Shown piece by piece: positions 20,014 through 23,674 of a DNA stretch of 23,674 nt. Position 1 is the first letter of the stretch. Each line of letters opens with the position of its first letter. The DNA lies in NCBI GenBank assembly GCA_031835245.1, contig JAVKOQ010000616.1:1-23674 (forward strand), read 5' to 3'. Position numbers and translations under genes: made by a program. The notes under the pieces are model-generated. The model ran no database searches. It had not been told where the DNA came from and saw only the letters and a program-made list of their open reading frames with translations. This DNA comes from Balamuthia mandrillaris (lineage: Eukaryota; Discosea; Longamoebia; Balamuthiidae).

Positions 20014-21345
20014 ATGAAGAACAGGAAAGCCATTTTGACGGCGCTGGTTCTTTACCTCACTCTCATTCTCTACTCTGCCTCCACCGAGGCCTCCACCTCC
20101 TACTCCTCCTCCGACCTGCAACACTGTCCCAAGTGCTTCTCCACCCGCCTTCTGACGGACCGGGGCAGGAAGGTCGGGAACGTGTTTGTGCGCAATGACG
20201 ACGAGTTCCTTTGGGTGACCTTCCGCGGGGAGGACCGTTGGAAGCTCACCAAGGTCAACCTCCATGTTGGCCGTCATCGTTGTGACATCCCCAGGATCCG
20301 CTTCCACGATGACTTTTATGGTGGAGGCAACATCTACGATGGCAAGTACGATGGAGGGGACATCTATGATGGCAAGTACGATGGAGGAAACATCTATGAT
20401 GGCAAGTATGATGGCGGGGACATTTACGACGGCAAGTACGATGGAGGAAACATCTATGATGGCAAGTACGATGGTGGCAACATCTACGACGGCAAGTATG
20501 ATGGAGGGGACATTTACGACGGTAAATACGACGGTGGCAACATCTACGACGGCAAGTACGATGGCGGTGACATCTACGATGGCAAATACGATGGTGGTAA
20601 CATCTACGATGGCAAGTACGATGGAGGAAACATCTATGACGGCAAGTACGACGGTGGAGACATCTATGATGGCAAATATGATGGAGGAGACATCTACGAC
20701 GGCAAGTACGATGGAGGTGACATCTACGACGGCAAGGATTTCTACAGCGACGACATCATCATAAAGAACAACTTCGTGCCTGACCTTCGCAAGTTCCGCT
20801 TCAAGGCCAAGCTGGACGAGGTGAGGAGCTTCACCATCAAGATCAAGCTGGACTCCATTCGCGGTGCTCGCTGCGGAGGATCCTTGGTGATCGCGGCCTT
20901 TGCGGAGGTGGTGAGGACGAGGGATGGCCGTGTGGTGGACAGGGAGCACGCCTGGGCTGCCGGGTGGAGGTTCTCTCACAAGACCGACGCCTCTTTCTTC
21001 AACTTCATCTTGTGTTGCCCTCGTGGTGACAACATCTACGATGGCTACGACGGAGGTGATGTCTACGATGGACGCTACGATGGAGGCAACGTTTATGACG
21101 GTCGCTATGACGGCGGTGATGTCTACGATGGCCGCTACGATGGCGGTAACATCTACGATGGACGCTACGATGGCGGCAACGTTTATGACGGTAACTACGA
21201 CGGAGGCAACATCTACGATGGCCGCTATGATGGCGGCAACGTTTATGATGGTGGCAACATCTACGATGGCTACGACGGAGGAAACATCTATGATGGACGC
21301 TATGATGGTGGCAACGTTTATGATGGTGGCAATGTCAGATACTAA
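20014..21345 (+). CDS. Secreted repeat protein: split globular domain with two (I/V)YDG arrays
   Basis: Intronless, 443 aa, probably extracellular or wall/matrix (inferred). Residues 1-26 are a signal peptide (ILTALVLYLTLILYSAS, then TEA). Next is a short Cys region (HCPKC) and a beta-rich segment, FLWVTFRGEDRWKLTKVNLH. Array 1 (about 102-241) has 14 units of GG(N/D)IYDGKYD. A second globular segment (about 242-338: KFRFKAKLDEVRSFTIKIKL, CGGSLVIAAFAEVV, AWAAGWRFSHKTDASFFNFI) ends in CC. Array 2 (about 339-443) has 11 units, mainly GG(N/D)(I/V)YDGRYD, up to the C-terminus. The W-x-L-x-x-x-x-x-H-x-x-VG pattern followed later by an AHA-like strand and AWAAG-x-x-F resembles one known type of secreted beta-sandwich domain (weak recall). 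The repeats would then sit in a loop of that domain. Copies differ mostly at third codon positions, so the protein repeat is under constraint. Asp density suggests cation binding. A strong TATA box and intronless structure suggest high expression. Confidence 0.85.
   Translation: MKNRKAILTALVLYLTLILYSASTEASTSYSSSDLQHCPKCFSTRLLTDRGRKVGNVFVRNDDEFLWVTFRGEDRWKLTKVNLHVGRHRCDIPRIRFHDDFYGGGNIYDGKYDGGDIYDGKYDGGNIYDGKYDGGDIYDGKYDGGNIYDGKYDGGNIYDGKYDGGDIYDGKYDGGNIYDGKYDGGDIYDGKYDGGNIYDGKYDGGNIYDGKYDGGDIYDGKYDGGDIYDGKYDGGDIYDGKDFYSDDIIIKNNFVPDLRKFRFKAKLDEVRSFTIKIKLDSIRGARCGGSLVIAAFAEVVRTRDGRVVDREHAWAAGWRFSHKTDASFFNFILCCPRGDNIYDGYDGGDVYDGRYDGGNVYDGRYDGGDVYDGRYDGGNIYDGRYDGGNVYDGNYDGGNIYDGRYDGGNVYDGGNIYDGYDGGNIYDGRYDGGNVYDGGNVRY
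20317..20736 (+). repeat. 30-bp coding minisatellite, array 1 (14 units, Lys type)
   Basis: Units encode GG(N/D)IYDGKYD. Order of the N/D position: N D N D N N D N D N N D D D. Nucleotide copies differ at wobble bases (GAT/GAC, TAT/TAC, GGA/GGC/GGT) while the residues do not. Confidence 0.93.
21028..21336 (+). repeat. Coding minisatellite, array 2 (11 units, Arg type)
   Basis: Units encode GG(N/D)(I/V)YDG, mostly followed by RYD. Some units lack the linker (GGNVYDGGNIYDG). All linkers are Arg, absent or Asn, never the Lys of array 1, so the arrays have expanded separately. Confidence 0.92.
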
Positions 21346-21499
21346 CCACACGCTTTTTTTTTTTTTTTGGGTTTGGTTTGGTCGCTTCCCAAGCCAGCTG
21401 CTCTTTCTTCTTATGTCAACAAAAAAAAAATAAATAAATAAATCCGGTTCCATGCATAAGATAGCTATAACAGAAAGCAGAGAAAAGAAAGAAAGAAAG

Positions 21500-21543
<44 letters not shown>

Positions 21544-21606
21544 ACGCACCCAGAAAACATAATAATAATATAAAAAAAGAATACCTTGTTTGCTGAAAGC
21601 TCTTTT
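21346..21606. repeat. 3' gap between convergent genes with GAAA/GA repeats
   Basis: 261 bases: a T14 run after the repeat gene, AAATAAATAAATAAAT at about 21429 (polyadenylation-like on the plus strand), then GAAA and (GA)n at 21482-21541. No gene is visible. Confidence 0.6.
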
Positions 21607-22995
21607 TTACAGCTGAAACACATCTTTGTAGAATGTTTCGATCCTCTGCAACTCCACCTTGTAAGGACACATCTCACATCCACAGTCTTCTCCGTGTTCT
21701 CCCCCCTGACTTGTCTCTTCTCCATCCCCTCTTCCTCTGCTGTGTTCATCTCCTTCTCCTTCTTCATCATTGCCACTAACCATCGTCATCATATCCACAA
21801 AGCTAAAGCCGCTAGCAGCAGCGGAGGGGGCAGAGGCTTCCTCCTCTTCTGCCTGAAGCAAGTCGTTAAGCTCAAAGAGGTTCTCGCGAACGTTGGCTTG
21901 AGTAAACTGTAACAGATGTTTCAGCTGTTGAATCTGTTCTGACTTTTCGGTATCCGGCAAGGCGTTATACTTGTGCAACAAGTTCGTTAGGGCTGACTCA
22001 AAGTCAGCGCCGTTTGTGCTGTCGGAGTCGTCGTCCTCATCGCTGTTTTCTTGTTGTTGAGGCGAAGAAGAGGACGAAAGCAGAGATAATAAGTGTCGCT
22101 GTTGTTCTGTTAGTGAGCCATCATCGTCAACGTTATCGTGGCTCGTTCCTGATGTTGATGTGGTGGTTGTGGAAAGTTGAGAAGAAGAAGAAGAGGAGGA
22201 AGAAGGTAAAGAAGATCCCGCTCCAAAAGAAGCAAGAGTGATGGGTGTTGAAGACGAAGAAGACGATGAGGCAGAGAATTGAGGTGGAGACTGTTGATGA
22301 GACAAAACGTCCAACAGCTTCTGTTGATCGTTCTGTTGTTTCTCTATGCGGGTGAGCGTCTCTATCAAAAAGTCGTTCAGCGTCTTCTTCTTCGACGGCT
22401 TCCTCTTCTTCAACTGTTCGGGCTTCGAGATGACTTTGATAGGCGCCGAGAAGGCCACAAAGCTCGGCGCTATCTGCTGCTTGGTCAGCGGGTCCAGGGC
22501 GATGAACTTGACCCGGAAGAACATGTCCTCGTGCTGGCTGCTCAGCACCTTCAGGCGAACCTCCAGGTTGGCCCGCCGTCCGTCCTCCACCACCTCCACC
22601 TTGAAATGAAAGGGCTTCTTGGAGACAAAGTCCACCTCGCTCTCGGGGGTGGCGAAGGGGTCCTCCGAGTCGTAGAGGAGGGCGCAGTCAAACGTAACTC
22701 GCCCCAGGTCCACACGATCCGCGAGGGGGTCGTGGTGCGCTGCGGAGGAGGATCCCCCCTTGCCGCCGGCGGTGGCAGCCGTGCTGGCCCTCAGGTAGGG
22801 TTGCAGGAGGTCGCGAAAGTGGGAGGAAGGGGGAACGAGGTCGTTGTCCAGGCGAAGGCCGATGACAAAGGGGCTGTTCTTGACGACAATGTGGAGGGTC
22901 TCCTCTTTGCCGTTGCGGGTGAAGGTCGTCTCGGAGAGAGAGTTTTGCTCCACGACGGTGAGCCGAGGGAAGGAGAAGAAGGGTTCTGCCAGCAT
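21607..22995 (-). CDS. Unrecognised intronless protein with SAPIKVISKP motif
   Basis: Single exon, 462 aa, from an ATG at 22995. I do not recognise the family with confidence. Residues 1 to about 200 look globular and beta-rich: LHIVVKNSPFVIGLRLDNDL, GRVTFDCALLYDSEDPF, LEVRLKVLSSQHEDMFFRVK, then SFVAFSAPIKVISKPEQLKK and a basic KKRKPSKKK. This order (Ig-like strands ending in a conserved P-I-x-V-x-S-K-P and a basic patch) could fit a DNA-binding beta-sandwich such as Rel-like folds, but this is inference only. A helix follows (NDFLIETLTRIEKQQNDQQK), then Ser/Thr-rich disorder, a second helical part (FESALTNLLHKYNALPDTEK), and an acidic C-terminus with a Cys cluster CGCEMCPYK. Position: convergent with the repeat gene, upstream of which nothing is shared. 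Confidence 0.7.
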   Translation of the reverse strand: MLAEPFFSFPRLTVVEQNSLSETTFTRNGKEETLHIVVKNSPFVIGLRLDNDLVPPSSHFRDLLQPYLRASTAATAGGKGGSSSAAHHDPLADRVDLGRVTFDCALLYDSEDPFATPESEVDFVSKKPFHFKVEVVEDGRRANLEVRLKVLSSQHEDMFFRVKFIALDPLTKQQIAPSFVAFSAPIKVISKPEQLKKRKPSKKKTLNDFLIETLTRIEKQQNDQQKLLDVLSHQQSPPQFSASSSSSSSTPITLASFGAGSSLPSSSSSSSSQLSTTTTSTSGTSHDNVDDDGSLTEQQRHLLSLLSSSSSPQQQENSDEDDDSDSTNGADFESALTNLLHKYNALPDTEKSEQIQQLKHLLQFTQANVRENLFELNDLLQAEEEEASAPSAAASGFSFVDMMTMVSGNDEEGEGDEHSRGRGDGEETSQGGEHGEDCGCEMCPYKVELQRIETFYKDVFQL

Positions 22996-23315
22996 TTATA
23001 ATGCCTTGTTGGTTTGCGTCGTGTGAACGAGGCAGCACAATGCAATCCTTTCGGTCGAAACGGTTTCCTTCCTTTCTTCTTCTCTTCTCTTCCTTTCTTC
23101 TCTTTTCTTTTATTTTTTGTCGTCATTTATCGTAAGAGGAAATTTCGGAAGAAAAATAAACGTCGACAGATAGGAGAGAGGAAACGGAGACTAGTCATGA
23201 GTGTGTCTACATATATTACGTCATTAGGCCTCCAAAAGGAATATTTATGTAAGATCAAGATCGATTGAAAAATATGTTAGTGGCACATTTTTTTAAATGT
23301 GGGTAACGCACAAGG
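22996..23315. promoter_or_regulatory. Promoter of the 21607-22995 gene; 3' flank of CRAL-TRIO gene
   Basis: 320 bases. In sense it contains tcTGTCGACgtt (GTCGAC at 23162-23167, 167 bp before the ATG), a CRE-like TTACGTCAT at 23217-23225, and a purine-rich stretch at 23085-23120. No gene is visible. Confidence 0.5.
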
Positions 23316-23672
23316 TTATGCTTGTTCTTCAGGAACGGCCGCGGACTTTCGTTTGCTCTTCTTGCCTTTTCTATTTGTGTTTGTTGCGCTGTTCTCAGAA
23401 CCGCTCCCTGAACTTTGATCTTCCTCTTTCTTCTTCTTCTTCTTCTTCATTTGCTTTTCTTCAACAGGAGGAGGAAAAGGAGAAGAAGAAGAAGAAGAAG
23501 AAGACGAAGAAGAAGAAGAAGAAGAAGAAGAAGAAGAAGAAGAACTCGTATTTCTCTCGATCAATCCGATGTCAGCCTCGCCATCGCCATCTTCGTTCGG
23601 TTCGTAAACGTATTCGCTTTGCCCGCCCAAAAACTTTGGCAAGCAATCCTCCTCAAAGTACTCCAGGAGCTC
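23316..23672 (-). CDS. Probable CRAL-TRIO (Sec14-like) protein, C-terminal end only
   Basis: The frame enters from the right edge with ELLEYFEEDCLPKFLGGQSE, the usual end of the CRAL-TRIO lipid-binding domain (a helix, then LPxxxGG). YVYEPNEDGDG follows, then a tail of low complexity: about 22 consecutive Ser (TCT/TCC repeat, about 23476-23543), Lys7, and KGKKSKRKSAAVPEEQA, with a stop at 23316-23318. The rest of the gene is outside the window. Such proteins bind and transfer phosphoinositides or other lipids (family knowledge). The assignment rests on one conserved block. Confidence 0.6.
   Translation of the reverse strand, partial: ELLEYFEEDCLPKFLGGQSEYVYEPNEDGDGEADIGLIERNTSSSSSSSSSSSSSSSSSSSSSSPFPPPVEEKQMKKKKKKKEEDQSSGSGSENSATNTNRKGKKSKRKSAAVPEEQA
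23476..23543. repeat. GAA/TTC microsatellite inside coding sequence (poly-Ser)
   Basis: GAAGAAGAA repeats on the plus strand read as TCT/TCC serine codons in the minus-strand CRAL-TRIO gene. The same repeat class fills introns elsewhere, but here it is translated. Confidence 0.8.
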
Positions 23673-23674
23673 TC

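Noticed and set aside
20317-21336. CRISPR-like array
   Set aside because: Units are contiguous 30-bp codon repeats in a eukaryotic coding frame, with no spacers.
19984-21549. 521-codon minus-strand frame across the repeat gene (Val/Ile/Asp-rich)
   Set aside because: It is the antisense shadow of the IYDG repeats. The plus strand has the signal peptide, TATA box and synonymous-site pattern of the real gene.

Overview
This is a gene-dense, intron-rich window from the nuclear genome of a unicellular eukaryote. I infer this from GT-AG introns in 10 of 13 genes (34 reconstructed), the eukaryote-specific families present (DRG2, NT5DC, TRM61, NPRL3, an ARL6IP1/RETREG-like ER protein, a DUSP-Ubl protein), short intergenic gaps and no bacterial operon signals. 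I cannot fix the lineage. No rRNA, intact tRNA, CRISPR array, virus-like element or plain transposon was recognised.

Layout. 2-1187 (+): 3' part of the GTPase DRG2. 1296-4366 (-): 11-exon mitochondrial-type NT5DC/HAD 5'-nucleotidase-like gene. 4678-6462 (-): TRM61, catalytic subunit of the tRNA m1A58 methyltransferase. 6839-8613 (+): secreted DUF4874/DUF4832 protein, divergent from TRM61. 8773-11743 (-): NPRL3, a GATOR1/SEACIT subunit. 11901-13405 (+): unrecognised gene with a roughly 1-kb minisatellite intron. 13311-14389 (-): unrecognised Cys-rich gene, convergent with and slightly overlapping the previous one. 14872-16387 (+): 7-exon ER hairpin protein with a 17-nt microexon. 16610-18174 (+): DUSP-Ubl protein without a protease domain. 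18179-19406 (-): degenerate EF-hand-like protein whose stop lies 4 bp from the preceding one. 20014-21345 (+): intronless secreted protein with two 10-residue repeat arrays. 21607-22995 (-): unrecognised intronless protein. 23316-23672 (-): 3' end of a probable CRAL-TRIO (Sec14-like) gene.

The genes are mostly unrelated housekeeping functions (translation-associated GTPase, tRNA modification, TORC1 regulation, ER shaping) and do not form a pathway. Every exon chain except that of the 13311-14389 gene closes in frame.

Three cross-window patterns stand out. (1) A TTGTCGACAC-like palindromic motif sits 29 to about 170 bp upstream of most of the start codons that have a visible upstream region. 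(2) Intronic microsatellites are almost always polypyrimidine on the sense strand, whichever way the gene points. (3) Start codons are usually preceded by an A-rich leader. I see no complete new multi-gene system. The strongest candidates for something undescribed are the promoter motif and the secreted repeat protein, in which the repeats appear inserted into a globular domain.
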